Assembly (NCBI GenBank): GCA_017436705.1
Contig: JAFSCP010000023.1
Location: 1-38,011 of the forward strand
Direction: 5' to 3'
DNA: 38,011 nt
From: Bacillota bacterium
GTDB taxonomy: Bacteria; Bacillota; Clostridia; Peptostreptococcales; Anaerovoracaceae
Part shown: positions 8,093-17,345 of the stretch, piece by piece
How positions within the stretch are numbered: position 1 is the stretch's first letter
How the letters are laid out: every line of letters begins with the position of its first letter
Notes under the pieces: model-generated
Databases searched by the model: none
What the model saw: only the letters and a program-made list of their open reading frames with translations
What the model was told of the DNA's origin: nothing
Made by a program: the position numbers and the translations under genes

Positions 8093-10066
8093 TTATGCTG
8101 CTGCGTTTTTCTTCATGGATGCTCTGTCCAGAATGATTGCTACCACACCAATACCTAAACCAATTGCGGATGCAATATAGTTAGGATATACGAGGGTAAT
8201 ACCAGCCACAGCACATAAAATACGTGATACGATATTAAGTTTCTGTTTTCTGTAACCTTCAATTGCATAGTCGAGGAACATTACACCAACAATTGCTGTT
8301 GCCATGTCGATGAGAATGTTAAGCAGTTCACCCTGTGCTACCAGAGTAGGATTCATTACAAAGAAGTAAGGAACCAGGAATCCCGGCAATGCCAGTCTGA
8401 AGGCTGCGATACCTGTCTTCATAGGGTTTGAACCTGCGATACCTGCTGCTGCGAATGCTGCGAGGGATACCGGAGGAGTCAGAGTACCGATGATAGCGAA
8501 GTGGAATACGAATAAGTGTGCTGCAATTGGGTTCGCGCCCATGTCGATAAGAGCAGGAGCACATAATACAGCAAGTAATGTATATGTAGCAGGAGTTACT
8601 AAGCCTGTACCAAGGAGTAATGCTGCAAGCTGAGTAAGAATCAGACCTACTAATAAGTTTCCGCCTGAGAATTCAGTAATGATGGAACCAACTTTCTGGC
8701 CAAGACCAGTCATGCTGAGTGTTGCTACAATAACACCGGCAGATGCGCAGGCAGTGGATACAGAAAGCATAGACTTAAGAGCAGTTCTGCAGGTTGTTCT
8801 GAGAACAGGGATAGTAAGTCTTGTATCTTTTCTGAAGTTTGTTACTACCAGAAGTGCAATTGTAGCGTAAATTGCAGAAAGCAGTGCAGAGAACTGGTTT
8901 GCCATCAGTGCTACCAGAAGTACGATAGGAATAATAAGGAAAACAGCTTCCTTGAAGGATTTGCCCTTTGCAGGGAGATATTCCTTTTCGATACCCTTGA
9001 GACCTTCTTTAAGTGATCTTACATGTACTGAGTTGAATAAGCTTACATAGTACAGAATTGCAGGGATGATTGCTGCCATGGAAATTGTCCAGTAACTCAT
9101 ATCCAGGAATTCTGCAATAAGGAAAGCTGTCGCACCAAGTACTGGTGGAGTGATGGAACCGCCGGCAGATGCTACTGCTTCTACGGAACCAGCGTATGTA
9201 GGCTTGAAGCCCATCATCTTCATAAGAGGAATAGTCAGTGAACCTGTTGCTGTTACGTTTGCAACTGTGGAACCTGAAACTGTACCCATCATAGCGGAGG
9301 AAATAACCGCTACCTTTGCAGGGCCGCCGGAGTAGCTGCCTGCGATGGAGAATGCAAGACGCATGAAATATTTCAGAGCGCCTGTGCACTGAAGAAGTGC
9401 GGAGAATACCATGAAAGCTGCGATTTCTACCGCTGCAGTACCAAGAGTGGAACTGAAGAGACCTTCTGTACCTACGCAGATCATATTGATAATTCTTGTA
9501 AATGAGTAACCTTTATGCGCGATTACATCAGGCATCATATTGCCGTATAAGCAGTAAAGAATTGCACCTAATGCGATGATGCACATTGGCAGGCCGATAG
9601 ATCTTCTTGTGGATTCAAGCACGGAAACTACCAGAATTACCAGCATTACAAGGTCTAAAGTGCTGAGCTGATAGCTGTAAAAATCAACCCAGTGTGCGAG
9701 TGCATAAAGGGAGCTGGCTACGCCCAGAACTGTAACTGCAATATTAAATATAAGTTCGATTTTGCTGCCTTCCTTAAAAATCTTGGAAGGGTAAACAAGA
9801 GGTGCCGCAAACAGAATAATTACCATATGAGAAATTCTGTGTGTAAGCACTGATGGCATACCAAATATGCCGATGTATAAAGTATAGATTACAAAACCCA
9901 CACTGACGATTGTAAATAGAATGTCTGTTAATTTAAAATTAACACCTCTGAGCTTAACATCGCTTACTTCTCCAAGAGAACCATCGTTAAGCTTGTCCAG
10001 AATAAGCTGATTTTTATCAACAACTTCCTGCTCTTCAGCAATGTTGACATTTTCGTTAACTGCCAT
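8093..10066 (-). CDS. TRAP transporter fused permease (4TM/12TM)
   Basis: Fused small and large membrane subunits of a TAXI-type TRAP transporter, 657 residues. The first ~200 residues carry the DctQ-like four-helix part; the DctM-like part follows, with the conserved stretches MMGTVSGSTVANVTATG and AVASAGGSITPPVLGATAF around residues 260-310 and GLVTPATYTLLAV near 495. These secondary transporters use an ion gradient and a periplasmic or lipid-anchored receptor. AAGGAG stands 8 bases before the ATG. The receptor gene lies upstream and a stem-loop without T-run separates the two, a usual way to make more receptor than permease. Confidence 0.92.
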   Translation of the reverse strand: MAVNENVNIAEEQEVVDKNQLILDKLNDGSLGEVSDVKLRGVNFKLTDILFTIVSVGFVIYTLYIGIFGMPSVLTHRISHMVIILFAAPLVYPSKIFKEGSKIELIFNIAVTVLGVASSLYALAHWVDFYSYQLSTLDLVMLVILVVSVLESTRRSIGLPMCIIALGAILYCLYGNMMPDVIAHKGYSFTRIINMICVGTEGLFSSTLGTAAVEIAAFMVFSALLQCTGALKYFMRLAFSIAGSYSGGPAKVAVISSAMMGTVSGSTVANVTATGSLTIPLMKMMGFKPTYAGSVEAVASAGGSITPPVLGATAFLIAEFLDMSYWTISMAAIIPAILYYVSLFNSVHVRSLKEGLKGIEKEYLPAKGKSFKEAVFLIIPIVLLVALMANQFSALLSAIYATIALLVVTNFRKDTRLTIPVLRTTCRTALKSMLSVSTACASAGVIVATLSMTGLGQKVGSIITEFSGGNLLVGLILTQLAALLLGTGLVTPATYTLLAVLCAPALIDMGANPIAAHLFVFHFAIIGTLTPPVSLAAFAAAGIAGSNPMKTGIAAFRLALPGFLVPYFFVMNPTLVAQGELLNILIDMATAIVGVMFLDYAIEGYRKQKLNIVSRILCAVAGITLVYPNYIASAIGLGIGVVAIILDRASMKKNAAA

Positions 10067-10091
10067 GTTTACACTCCTTTCCTTTCAATTA

Positions 10092-10121
10092 GTGCGCTGC
10101 CCGGATTCACAAGCAGCGCAC
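10092..10121 (-). other. Stem-loop between the receptor and permease genes
   Basis: Perfect 9-bp stem GTGCGCTGC / GCAGCGCAC (10092-10100 and 10113-10121) with a 12-base loop and no T-run on either side. Likely stabilises the 3' end of the receptor mRNA or partly attenuates transcription into the permease. Confidence 0.55.
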
Positions 10122-10194
10122 CATTTGAAAACTATTTAACTATTCGCCTTCAAAGGCTCATTAAGCATTTAACCGTTTTCAGAAACAGAACGTA

Positions 10195-11196
10195 TTATGC
10201 AATACCCTGTTCCTTGAAGTACTTCATAGCACCTGGGTGAACATCACATGGCATACCGTCTAAAGCATCTTCCAGAGTGATTACGTTGAATTCAGCCTTT
10301 ACAGCATAGATTTCTTCTAAGTTTTCGAATACATACTTAGTCATGTTGTAAACTGTTTCTTCGTCGATATCCTTATCGATGATTACAACGTGCTTCATAG
10401 CAACTGTTGGATATTCAGCAGCATCCATAACCATAGCTGGCATATCTTCCTGAGTCATTGGCTTGATGATGAATTCTGGATATGCTTCTAAGCACTTATC
10501 GATAGCTTCCTGTTCCATTGGAACGAATCTTGTTTCTCTGGAGTTAGTCATATCAAGGATACCAGCTACCTTTGGAGCACCTGTACCGATGTAACCGTCG
10601 ATGTGACCGTCCTTCATCTGGGACATAGCGTCGGACATACCTAAGTATTCGATATCAACCTTTGCAGGGTCTACGCCGTTCATTGGGAAGAAGATGTTTT
10701 CTGCAAGGTAAGCGTCGTTGGAGCCTACAGTACCGATAGCGATTTTCTTTCCTTCCATATCTTTCCAAGTCTTGATTCCGGAGTCTTCAAGAACGATGGA
10801 GTAAGTGATTCCGTAGTGAGCACAGAACCAGCCGTTAACTTCTGTAACAGGTTCAGTAAAGTCAGGAGTTCTTACTTCGATACCATCAAGTACTACGTTG
10901 GAGGATGCAATACCTAATTCTCTTTCGCCGGACTGGATAGCCTGTACGTTTTCTACAGAGCCCTTAGGGGACTGTACTGGAGTAAGGTTGATGTAATCGA
11001 TGTTGTCGTTTACGATCTTAGCGATACCTGTACCAAGCATCATGTAACCGCCAGTAGCACCCATTGTACCCATTGTGTACTGTCTTAATTCTTCTCCCTG
11101 TTCTTCACCAGGATCTTCGTTGTTGCCGCAACCTACGAATAAAGTTGCCATTAAGCAAAGAACTAACATAATAGCTAAAGATTTCTTAAACTTCAT
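10195..11196 (-). CDS. TAXI-family TRAP solute-binding lipoprotein
   Basis: Substrate receptor for the fused TRAP permease, exported and lipid-anchored. The N-terminus is a lipoprotein signal: basic MKFKKS, a hydrophobic stretch, then the lipobox LFVGC; a Gly/Asn/Glu-rich linker precedes the domain. The mature part shows TAXI features such as MGTMGATGGYMMLGTGIA and KKIAIGTVGSND. The frame can start at 11205, but AAAGGA (complement of 11205-11210) overlaps that codon and gives an 8-base spacing to the ATG at 11196, which is preferred. Known TAXI receptors bind glutamate or other acids; the ligand here is unknown. It is the first gene of the operon and is divergent from the LysR gene. Confidence 0.92.
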   Translation of the reverse strand: MKFKKSLAIMLVLCLMATLFVGCGNNEDPGEEQGEELRQYTMGTMGATGGYMMLGTGIAKIVNDNIDYINLTPVQSPKGSVENVQAIQSGERELGIASSNVVLDGIEVRTPDFTEPVTEVNGWFCAHYGITYSIVLEDSGIKTWKDMEGKKIAIGTVGSNDAYLAENIFFPMNGVDPAKVDIEYLGMSDAMSQMKDGHIDGYIGTGAPKVAGILDMTNSRETRFVPMEQEAIDKCLEAYPEFIIKPMTQEDMPAMVMDAAEYPTVAMKHVVIIDKDIDEETVYNMTKYVFENLEEIYAVKAEFNVITLEDALDGMPCDVHPGAMKYFKEQGIA

Positions 11197-11205
11197 TTTC
11201 TTCAT

Positions 11206-11492
11206 CCTTTCTTTATCTCACGTTTACAAAACATGAGGCTTAATAAAAATATTCCTATAAAACTTTTCCCGATGCCAGGCCCTCCTCTTCCCTGCATCAG
11301 TGTTTCGTCATAATCCTCAGGCAAGCATTCTTCCCGCATGTGCCATCCGGATTGTGTAAATTGATTATAACATTTGATGCCATATCATAGAAATATCTTT
11401 TAGGTATAAACCCATATATTTTAGATATTGATTTTGCGTCCAAAAATGGTAAAATATACTGTATAAACACAGAAAACAGAAAGGTTTTACAC
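11206..11492. promoter_or_regulatory. Divergent control region of the TAXI-TRAP operon and lysR
   Basis: Plus strand: TTGATT (11428-11433), 16 bases, TAAAAT (11450-11455) for the LysR gene. Minus strand: TATAAT (complement of 11364-11369) with only a poor -35 element 17 bases upstream, as expected for an activator-dependent promoter. Between them ATA-N9-TAT (11393-11407) has the interrupted dyad form of a LysR-type binding site, centred near -43 of the minus-strand start. The minus-strand leader is about 150 nt. Confidence 0.5.
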
Positions 11493-12359
11493 ATGGATAT
11501 AAAAGCATTAAGAAACTTTATTAAAATAGCAGAGGCAGGGTCAATTTCCAAGGCAGCCAAAGAGCTGCACCTTTCGCAGCCACCGCTGACCAAGCAGATG
11601 CAGAGTCTTGAAACAGACCTTGGTGTTCAGTTATTTGAGCGTTCGGCAAAGGGAATCGATCTGACAGAAGAAGGCAAGCTGCTTTACTCCCACGCTACAT
11701 ACATTATTTCCTACAGCGATATGGTTACAAGAGAGCTCAGCAACATTAACGGAATTATCCGGTGCGGAACTACCACCTCTTCGGTAGAATACAGCCTTTC
11801 CATGATAAAGCAGTTCAACCCATACAGCCTTTATCAGTTTGAAATCACAGAAGCCAATACCTATCAGCTGCTGGAAATGCTGGAAAACAATCTGATTGAT
11901 GCTGCTTTCGTACGCTCACCTTTCAAATTTGACCGCAAGTTCAATTATGTAAAGCTGACACGTGACTCCGTTGTTGTCGCCGGTTCGCCTGTTTTCCTTG
12001 AAGAATACGGCAGCAGCATTTCTATAAAAGAACTTACTGAATTGCCTATCATTGTAATCCGCCGCTGGAAAGAGTACATAGACAATGCGGCCAATACCAT
12101 GAATATTCCTCTGCAGTACCAGTACATCTGTGACGACAACCGTACAGCACTCTCTATGGCATATAACAACATGGGTGTGGCAATTCTTCCTTCTTCCACC
12201 ATCGACCGCCGCCAGTCACGGCAATACATTATGGAGAAACAAATAAGTGACGGCGCATTTGACACCAGCGTTTTTATCGTTTACAAAGCCGACCGTAAAT
12301 TCAACAAACAAACCACAGGTTTTATCAATTTCATGGTTTCCAAGGCCCTGAAAGAATAA
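11493..12359 (+). CDS. LysR-family transcriptional regulator
   Basis: 288 residues: winged helix-turn-helix at about 1-60 (MDIKALRNFIKIAEAGSISKAAKELHLSQPPLTKQM, the classic LysR start) followed by a two-lobe inducer-binding domain to the C-terminus. The ribosome binding site AAAGG is 8 bases from the ATG. Divergent placement next to the TAXI receptor gene strongly suggests it controls that operon, with the transported compound or its hydrolysis product as inducer. It ends at a bidirectional terminator shared with tyrS. Confidence 0.92.
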   Translation: MDIKALRNFIKIAEAGSISKAAKELHLSQPPLTKQMQSLETDLGVQLFERSAKGIDLTEEGKLLYSHATYIISYSDMVTRELSNINGIIRCGTTTSSVEYSLSMIKQFNPYSLYQFEITEANTYQLLEMLENNLIDAAFVRSPFKFDRKFNYVKLTRDSVVVAGSPVFLEEYGSSISIKELTELPIIVIRRWKEYIDNAANTMNIPLQYQYICDDNRTALSMAYNNMGVAILPSSTIDRRQSRQYIMEKQISDGAFDTSVFIVYKADRKFNKQTTGFINFMVSKALKE

Positions 12360-12371
12360 TTTCTAAAAAAG

Positions 12372-12407
12372 AAACGCGCAGTGAGTATAAACTCATGCGC
12401 GTTTTTT
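12372..12407. terminator. Bidirectional terminator between lysR and tyrS
   Basis: AAACGCGCA pairs with TGCGCGTTT, and inside it TGAGT pairs with ACTCA around a 4-base loop, with one bulged G. T-runs follow on both strands. Confidence 0.85.
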
Positions 12408-12457
12408 CAGTTCTTATATGTCATATTTTTTCAGTATGACGTTATATGTTTTAGTTT

Positions 12458-13795
12458 TTAGCCCAGTTCAACCATGTGGAACTTCTTCTTGCCCTTCTGG
12501 ATGAGGAGCTTGCCGTCTTCGAACATGTCAGCTGTAATCATCAGCTTCTTGTCTTCGACTTTCTTGCCGCCTACGGAAAGACCGCCCTGTTCGATGGTTC
12601 TGAAACCTTCACCGTTGGATGGTACCAGGCCCAGAGTTCTGATCAGGTTTACAACGCCCATGCCTTCGCCTTCAAAGTCAGCCTTTGGCATTACAGTTGT
12701 AGGGATGTTTTCCATGGAGCCGCCGCCTGCGAATGCTGCGCGTGCGCCGTCGAGAGCTTTCTGAGCTTCTTCTTCGCCGTGTACAAGCTTGGTTACTTCG
12801 TAAGCGAGGATTTCCTTGGCCTTGTTGATTTCTGCACCTTCAAGAGCAGAAAGTCTGTTTACTTCTTCCATAGGAAGGAATGTAAGCATTCTCAGGCACT
12901 TGTTGACGTCAGCATCGCCAACGTTTCTCCAGTACTGGAAGAATTCGTATGGGCTTGTCTTTTCTGCATTGAGCCAGAGTGCGCCCTTGGCAGTCTTACC
13001 CATCTTCTTGCCTTCGGAGTTGGTTAAGAGGGAGAAAGTCATGCCGTAAACTTCCTTGCCGGTCTTCTTACGTGTAAGGTCTACGCCGCCGATGATGTTG
13101 GACCACTGGTCGTTGCCGCCGAACTGAATCTTAACGTCAAAGTCTCTGGCCATTACCATGAAGTCGTAGGACTGAAGGAGCATGTAGCCAAGTTCAAGAA
13201 TTGTAAGGCCGCCTTCTCTTTCCATTCTCTGCTTGAAACATTCTGCTCTGAGCATTGTGTTTACGTTGAAGCAGGAGCCGATTTCTCTCATGAAGTCGAT
13301 GTAGCTGAGAGGTCTGATCCATCTTGCGTTGTTTACGGAAACTGCCTTGCCAGGAAGAGGTTCTCTGTTCTGGTGACCAGGTTCGTAAACGCCATTGTTT
13401 CCTTCGTATTTCCATTCATCGTCAAAGTCAAGGAACTTGTCGAAAAGCTTCTTGAACTCTGCACAGTTGTGTTCGATAGTGTCGATTGTCATCATCTGAC
13501 GCATGTCGGATCTTCCGGATGGGTCGCCTACCATGCCAGTACCGCCGCCGATGAGAACTACAGGAGTATGTCCGTATTTCTGCATGTACATCATGATGAT
13601 AACCTGCATGAAGTGTCCTACGTGAAGACAGTCAGCAGTAGGGTCAAAACCGATGTAGAATTTAACCTTTTCATTCTTGAGCAGGTCTCTTACTTTTTCT
13701 TCGTCAGTTGACTGTTCGATAAATCCTCTTTCCTTTAAAACATCGTAAACGTTGTCAAACTGGCTTACGCTGTCAGGAATAAAATTAAAATCCAT
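12458..13795 (-). CDS. tyrS: Tyrosyl-tRNA synthetase
   Basis: Class I aminoacyl-tRNA synthetase charging tRNA-Tyr, 445 residues. The HIGH-type motif is HVGH at 58-61; the KMSKS-type loop reads KKMGKT at about residue 240; GDPSGRS and a C-terminal S4-like RNA-binding region (GLSVGGKKVEDKKLMITADM) are present. GGAGG is 9 bases from the ATG. It is the last gene of the rpiB-upp-tyrS run, 36 bases after upp. No T-box leader fits in that gap, so tRNA-controlled antitermination, common for tyrS in Firmicutes, is not seen here. Confidence 0.97.
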   Translation of the reverse strand: MDFNFIPDSVSQFDNVYDVLKERGFIEQSTDEEKVRDLLKNEKVKFYIGFDPTADCLHVGHFMQVIIMMYMQKYGHTPVVLIGGGTGMVGDPSGRSDMRQMMTIDTIEHNCAEFKKLFDKFLDFDDEWKYEGNNGVYEPGHQNREPLPGKAVSVNNARWIRPLSYIDFMREIGSCFNVNTMLRAECFKQRMEREGGLTILELGYMLLQSYDFMVMARDFDVKIQFGGNDQWSNIIGGVDLTRKKTGKEVYGMTFSLLTNSEGKKMGKTAKGALWLNAEKTSPYEFFQYWRNVGDADVNKCLRMLTFLPMEEVNRLSALEGAEINKAKEILAYEVTKLVHGEEEAQKALDGARAAFAGGGSMENIPTTVMPKADFEGEGMGVVNLIRTLGLVPSNGEGFRTIEQGGLSVGGKKVEDKKLMITADMFEDGKLLIQKGKKKFHMVELG

Positions 13796-13831
13796 TGTTA
13801 GTGTCCTCCGTGTATATTAAGTGTGTATTTA

Positions 13832-14461
13832 CTACTTGGTGCCGTAAAGTCTGTCGCCTGCATCGCCAAGGCCTGGCAGGATGTAAGCGTTTTCGTTTAA
13901 TCTTTCGTCCAGTGACGCGATGTAGATATCGATATCAGGATGTGCTTCTTCAAGAACCTTCAGTCCTTCAGGTGCTGCGATGAGGCACATGAAAACGATG
14001 TCCTTGCCGCCGCGCTGCTTGATAAAGTCGATGGCAGCCACTGCGCTTCCGCCTGTTGCAAGCATAGGATCAACTACGAAAATCTTTCTCTTTTCGATGT
14101 CCACAGGAAGCTTGCAGTAATATTCCACAGGTTCGTGAGTTTCAGGGTCTCTGTAAAGGCCTACGTGACCAACCTTTGCATTCGGAACCAGTGCCAGCAT
14201 TCCGTCAACAAAGCCCAGGCCTGCTCTCAGAATAGGACCGATTGCGATGTCTTCACCTTCAAGCATGTGTACCTTAGCCTTGCACATAGGTGTTTCGATT
14301 TCTACTTCTTTAAGAGGCAGGTCGCGTGTCGCTTCAAAGCCCATAAGAGTAGCAACTTCCTTGGCAAGTTCCCTGAATTCCTTTACGTTTGTATCTGTCT
14401 TTCTCATAAGAGAAACTTTGTGCTGAATCAGCGGATGATCGAATACATATACTTTTCCCAT
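13832..14461 (-). CDS. upp: Uracil phosphoribosyltransferase
   Basis: Salvage enzyme making UMP from uracil and PRPP, 209 residues, the usual length. The PRPP-binding loop is [11 protein letters not shown] and the uracil-binding C-terminal part ends [24 protein letters not shown] precedes the ATG. The rpiB-upp order is common in Firmicutes. Confidence 0.97.
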   Translation of the reverse strand: MGKVYVFDHPLIQHKVSLMRKTDTNVKEFRELAKEVATLMGFEATRDLPLKEVEIETPMCKAKVHMLEGEDIAIGPILRAGLGFVDGMLALVPNAKVGHVGLYRDPETHEPVEYYCKLPVDIEKRKIFVVDPMLATGGSAVAAIDFIKQRGGKDIVFMCLIAAPEGLKVLEEAHPDIDIYIASLDERLNENAYILPGLGDAGDRLYGTK

Positions 14462-14484
14462 TGTCTTGTCTCCTTCCCGCCGGA

Positions 14485-14916
14485 TTACATGTTATCCAGC
14501 ATGTCAACTCTTCTCTGGTGTCTGCCGCCTTCGAACTCTGTGTCCAGCCATTCGTCAACGATGGCCATTGCAAGTTCAGGAGCAGTAGTTCTGCCGCCCA
14601 GAGCAAGAACGTTTGCGTTGTTATGCTGTTTGGTAAGATGGGCCATTTCCACTGAAGTGCAGAGTCCGCATCTTACGCCCTTTACTTTATTACATGCGAT
14701 GCTGATGCCGATGCCTGTGCCGCATACTACGATGCCCAGGTCTGCTTCGCCACTTACCACAGCTTCGCCGCATGCCTTGCCATAAGCAGGATAATCAACA
14801 GATTCTTCGGAGTGAGTTCCGAGGTCGAGTACTTCTAAGTTTCTTTCAGTTAAGTGGGCTTTTACCTGTTCCTTCAGGGCAAAACCGCCGTGGTCGCTTG
14901 CAATTGCAATTTTCAT
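14485..14916 (-). CDS. rpiB: Ribose 5-phosphate isomerase B
   Basis: Interconverts ribose 5-phosphate and ribulose 5-phosphate, 143 residues. The N-terminus [11 protein letters not shown], the central [13 protein letters not shown] with the catalytic cysteine, and the later [12 protein letters not shown] are RpiB/LacA signatures. The frame opens at 14940, but AGGAGG (complement of 14925-14930) places the start at 14916, with 8-base spacing. The upstream sua5 stop at 14933 then leaves a 16-base gap. Confidence 0.95.
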   Translation of the reverse strand: MKIAIASDHGGFALKEQVKAHLTERNLEVLDLGTHSEESVDYPAYGKACGEAVVSGEADLGIVVCGTGIGISIACNKVKGVRCGLCTSVEMAHLTKQHNNANVLALGGRTTAPELAMAIVDEWLDTEFEGGRHQRRVDMLDNM

Positions 14917-14932
14917 GTTGATATCCTCCTGT

Positions 14933-15970
14933 TTAAACATTAATTATATTATATCCTGCGGATTTGAACATCCTGTTCATTACCGCAAAGCCTATGCCGT
15001 CTTCCTTCAGTGCTGCCGCCAGAATCACATCAACGCATGATTTGTCGCAGGCCCTCAGCTTGGCAAAGAATTCTCTTGCAGCTTCTTCCGGATGATCGTC
15101 ATCGTAAATAATTACTTCTACTTTCTGGCCCCATTCGGCACGCTTCATTTTTTCTTCGGCCATGGCCAGAGTCACAGCCTCCCGGCTGCCCTGGTATATT
15201 ATCATCTCCGCTTTAGGAGCGTAGTGTTTATACTTCATGCCTGGTGACTTTGGCTTAAAATCGCTGCCTGTTTCCAGCAGACCGCCGTTATTAAAAGTAT
15301 CCGGCTTCTGCAGCAGTGCCGGGTCAAAGGTCACTTCTCTGCCCAGTGCTTCACTGAGCTGGGCTGCAGTTATAATTCCAGGTCTGAGAATCATGGGCTG
15401 GCCGGTAGTCATGTCGATTACTGTCGATTCAATTCCTACCTGACAGTCGCTGCCGATTACAATGGCATCGATTCTTCCATCCAGGTCATCCACCACATGT
15501 CTTCCGGTTGTCGGACTCGGCCGTCCGGAAAGATTGGCACTCGGTGCCGCAATTGGCACGCCCGCTGCGCTGATGATTGCTGCAGCAACAGGGTCGCTTG
15601 GCATTCTCACCGCCACAGTATCAAGGCCGCCTGTTGTAACCCTTGGAACTACCGGCTTGGCAGGTACTACCATGGTCAGCGGACCCGGCTAGAAAACTTC
15701 CATAAGCCTTTCCACATCCGGCGTTATGCCTTCTGTCAGAGATGCCAGATCGTCTTTTGACGATATGTGGGCAATCATCGGGTTGTCAGAAGGTCTGCCC
15801 TTGGCTGCGTAGACTTTGCCCACCGCTTCCGGGTCAAGGGCATTGGCCCCCAGGCCATAAACGGTTTCAGTAGGAAAGGCTACAAGGCCGCCGTTTTTCA
15901 GAATCTCAGCCGCCTGCTGTATATCCTGTTCAGTTGTGCCAAAAATTCTAGTATCCAAGTGAGCCTCCAT
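14933..15970 (-). pseudogene. Sua5/TsaC L-threonylcarbamoyladenylate synthase, interrupted by an in-frame UAG
   Basis: Makes threonylcarbamoyl-AMP for the t6A37 modification of ANN-decoding tRNAs, usually essential. Both halves are in the same frame: residues 1-93 (FPTETVYGLGANA and KGRPSDNPMIAHI, the conserved TsaC core) and residues 95-345 (PGPLTMVVPAK onward, with the C-terminal Sua5 domain). Codon 94 (15689-15691) is TAG at the place of the invariant Trp of the FWPGPL motif, one G-to-A change from TGG. The total length of 345 is normal for Sua5, and no other damage is visible. Possible explanations are a sequencing error, a recent null with a second copy elsewhere, internal initiation at the Met four codons after the stop, or readthrough. 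The start at 15970 has only a weak ribosome binding site; a TTG four codons later has GGAGG 5 bases before it. Confidence 0.85.
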
Positions 15971-15981
15971 AATTTGTCCGC

Positions 15982-16069
15982 TCGAGGCGAACGGTGGTTT
16001 AGATTCGCGTAGCGAATCGCTGGGTTCGCTACCTTACAGCAACGCTGTAAGCATAATCGAGGCGAACCC
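15982..16069. repeat. Palindromic element, copy 1 (after prfA)
   Basis: Reading on plus: GATTCGC-GTA-GCGAATC (16002-16018), then an outer stem GGGTTCGC / GCGAACCC (16022-16029 with 16062-16069) enclosing an inner hairpin CTTACAGC-AAC-GCTGTAAG (16033-16051). It touches the prfA stop codon. An 11-bp direct repeat TCGAGGCGAAC at 15982-15992 and 16057-16067 flanks the unit. A second copy follows rpmE (17278-17345). Confidence 0.75.
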
Positions 16070-17130
16070 TACATGTTCTTCATCTTTTCAGCCTGGTCGC
16101 TGGTGATTAATCCGTCAATAATTTCGTCGATATCGCCATCCAGGAAGTTGTCCAGTTTGTAGATTGTCATACCGATTCTGTGGTCAGTGATTCTTCCCTG
16201 AGGGAAGTTGTAAGTTCTGATTCTTTCAGAACGGTCGCCGGAACCAACCTGGCTCTTTCTTTCTGCAGAAATTTCTGCGTTCTGTTCCTGCATCTTCATA
16301 TCATAAAGTCTGGAACGGAGAACCTTGAAAGCCTTATCCTTGTTCTTGAGCTGGGACTTTTCGTCCTGACATGTTACAACAAGGCCTGTTGGGATGTGTG
16401 TAAGACGTACAGCGGAGTCGGTAGTATTTACGCACTGACCGCCGTTACCGGATGAACGGTAAACGTCAACACGTACATCGTTAGGGTTGATTTCTACTTC
16501 TACGTCGTCAACTTCAGGAAGCACTGCGATAGTAGCTGCGGAAGTGTGAATTCTTCCGGAGCTTTCTGTTGCAGGTACACGCTGAACTCTGTGAGTACCG
16601 CTTTCGTACTTCAGTCTGGAGTATGCGCCCTTACCCTTGATAAGCACGCTGGCTTCCTTGATACCGCCGATACCTGTATCGTTGATATCCATGATTTCAG
16701 CCTTCCAGCCGCGGCGTTCAGTATATCTGAGGTACATTCTGAGAAGGTCCTGACCGAATAAAGCAGCTTCATCGCCGCCTGTGCCGGCTCTTACTTCCAG
16801 AATTACGTTCTTTTCATCGTTAGGGTCCTTAGGAAGGAGAAGAATCTTGAGCTCGTCTTCCATTACAGGAATCTGGTCTTCAAGGTCGGAAAGCTCCATC
16901 TTAGCCAGTTCTCTCAGTTCTTCATCGCCCATTTCAAGCATTTCCTTGGCTTCAGCAATGCCTTCCTTGGCTTTTTTGTATTCAGTGTATTTTTTTACGA
17001 TTGGCTCCATTTCGCCCATCTCCTTGATGTGCTTCTGCCAGAGAGTCTGGTTGGCAATGACATCAGGGTCAGAAACCTTCATGGAAAGTTCTTCGTATTT
17101 TTCGACTATGAAGTCCAGTTTGTCAAACAT
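16069..17130 (-). CDS. prfA: Peptide chain release factor 1
   Basis: Terminates translation at UAA and UAG. 353 residues, normal length. The UAG/UAA-reading PxT motif is PAT at 186-188 and the peptidyl-hydrolysis motif GGQ is at 230-232, so the factor looks fully functional. Its start has AAGGAG at good spacing. It lies between rpmE and sua5, with palindromic elements at both junctions. Its intactness means UAG is an ordinary stop in this organism, which bears on the UAG in sua5 immediately downstream. Confidence 0.98.
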   Translation of the reverse strand: MFDKLDFIVEKYEELSMKVSDPDVIANQTLWQKHIKEMGEMEPIVKKYTEYKKAKEGIAEAKEMLEMGDEELRELAKMELSDLEDQIPVMEDELKILLLPKDPNDEKNVILEVRAGTGGDEAALFGQDLLRMYLRYTERRGWKAEIMDINDTGIGGIKEASVLIKGKGAYSRLKYESGTHRVQRVPATESSGRIHTSAATIAVLPEVDDVEVEINPNDVRVDVYRSSGNGGQCVNTTDSAVRLTHIPTGLVVTCQDEKSQLKNKDKAFKVLRSRLYDMKMQEQNAEISAERKSQVGSGDRSERIRTYNFPQGRITDHRIGMTIYKLDNFLDGDIDEIIDGLITSDQAEKMKNM

Positions 17131-17191
17131 GTTAATCTCCTTAAAATCTTTAAATTTGAATATATAAACCTATTTTTTGTCATTCTTATCT

Positions 17192-17220
17192 AACATATTA
17201 TTTTAACACAACAAATGCAA
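17192..17220 (-). promoter_or_regulatory. Candidate promoter of prfA
   Basis: On minus TTGCAT (17215-17220), 17 bases, TATGTT (17192-17197), just downstream of the rpmE terminator. The -10 element is imperfect. Confidence 0.4.
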
Positions 17221-17225
17221 TAAAT

Positions 17226-17260
17226 AAAGCCGGAATTTTGAATTCCGGCTTTCTTTTTTT
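17226..17260. terminator. Terminator between rpmE and prfA
   Basis: Perfect 12-bp stem AAAGCCGGAATT / AATTCCGGCTTT with a 3-base loop; on the minus strand it is followed by TTTATTTATT, and on plus by CTTTTTTT. Confidence 0.85.
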
Positions 17261-17277
17261 AAGATTATAAGTTGTTC

Positions 17278-17345
17278 AGATTCGCGTAGCGAATCGCAAG
17301 CATCGTTTCCTTGCGACAACGTCGCAAACACGATCGAAACGATGG
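17278..17345. repeat. Palindromic element, copy 2 (after rpmE)
   Basis: Same architecture as copy 1: the identical GATTCGC-GTA-GCGAATC (17279-17295), outer stem CATCGTTTC / GAAACGATG (17301-17309 with 17336-17344) and inner hairpin TTGCGAC-AAC-GTCGCAA (17311-17327). It abuts the rpmE stop codon. Outer and inner stems differ in sequence from copy 1 yet remain fully paired, while the first palindrome and the AAC loop are conserved. Confidence 0.75.

Noticed and set aside
12372-12480. Possible T-box or tRNA gene around tyrS
   Set aside because: The 36-base upp-tyrS gap cannot hold a T-box, and the downstream structure is a plain bidirectional terminator. No tRNA or rRNA gene was recognised anywhere in the window.
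15673-15691. Frameshift in sua5
   Set aside because: The two open frames are an exact multiple of three apart, so it is a single in-frame stop, not a frameshift.
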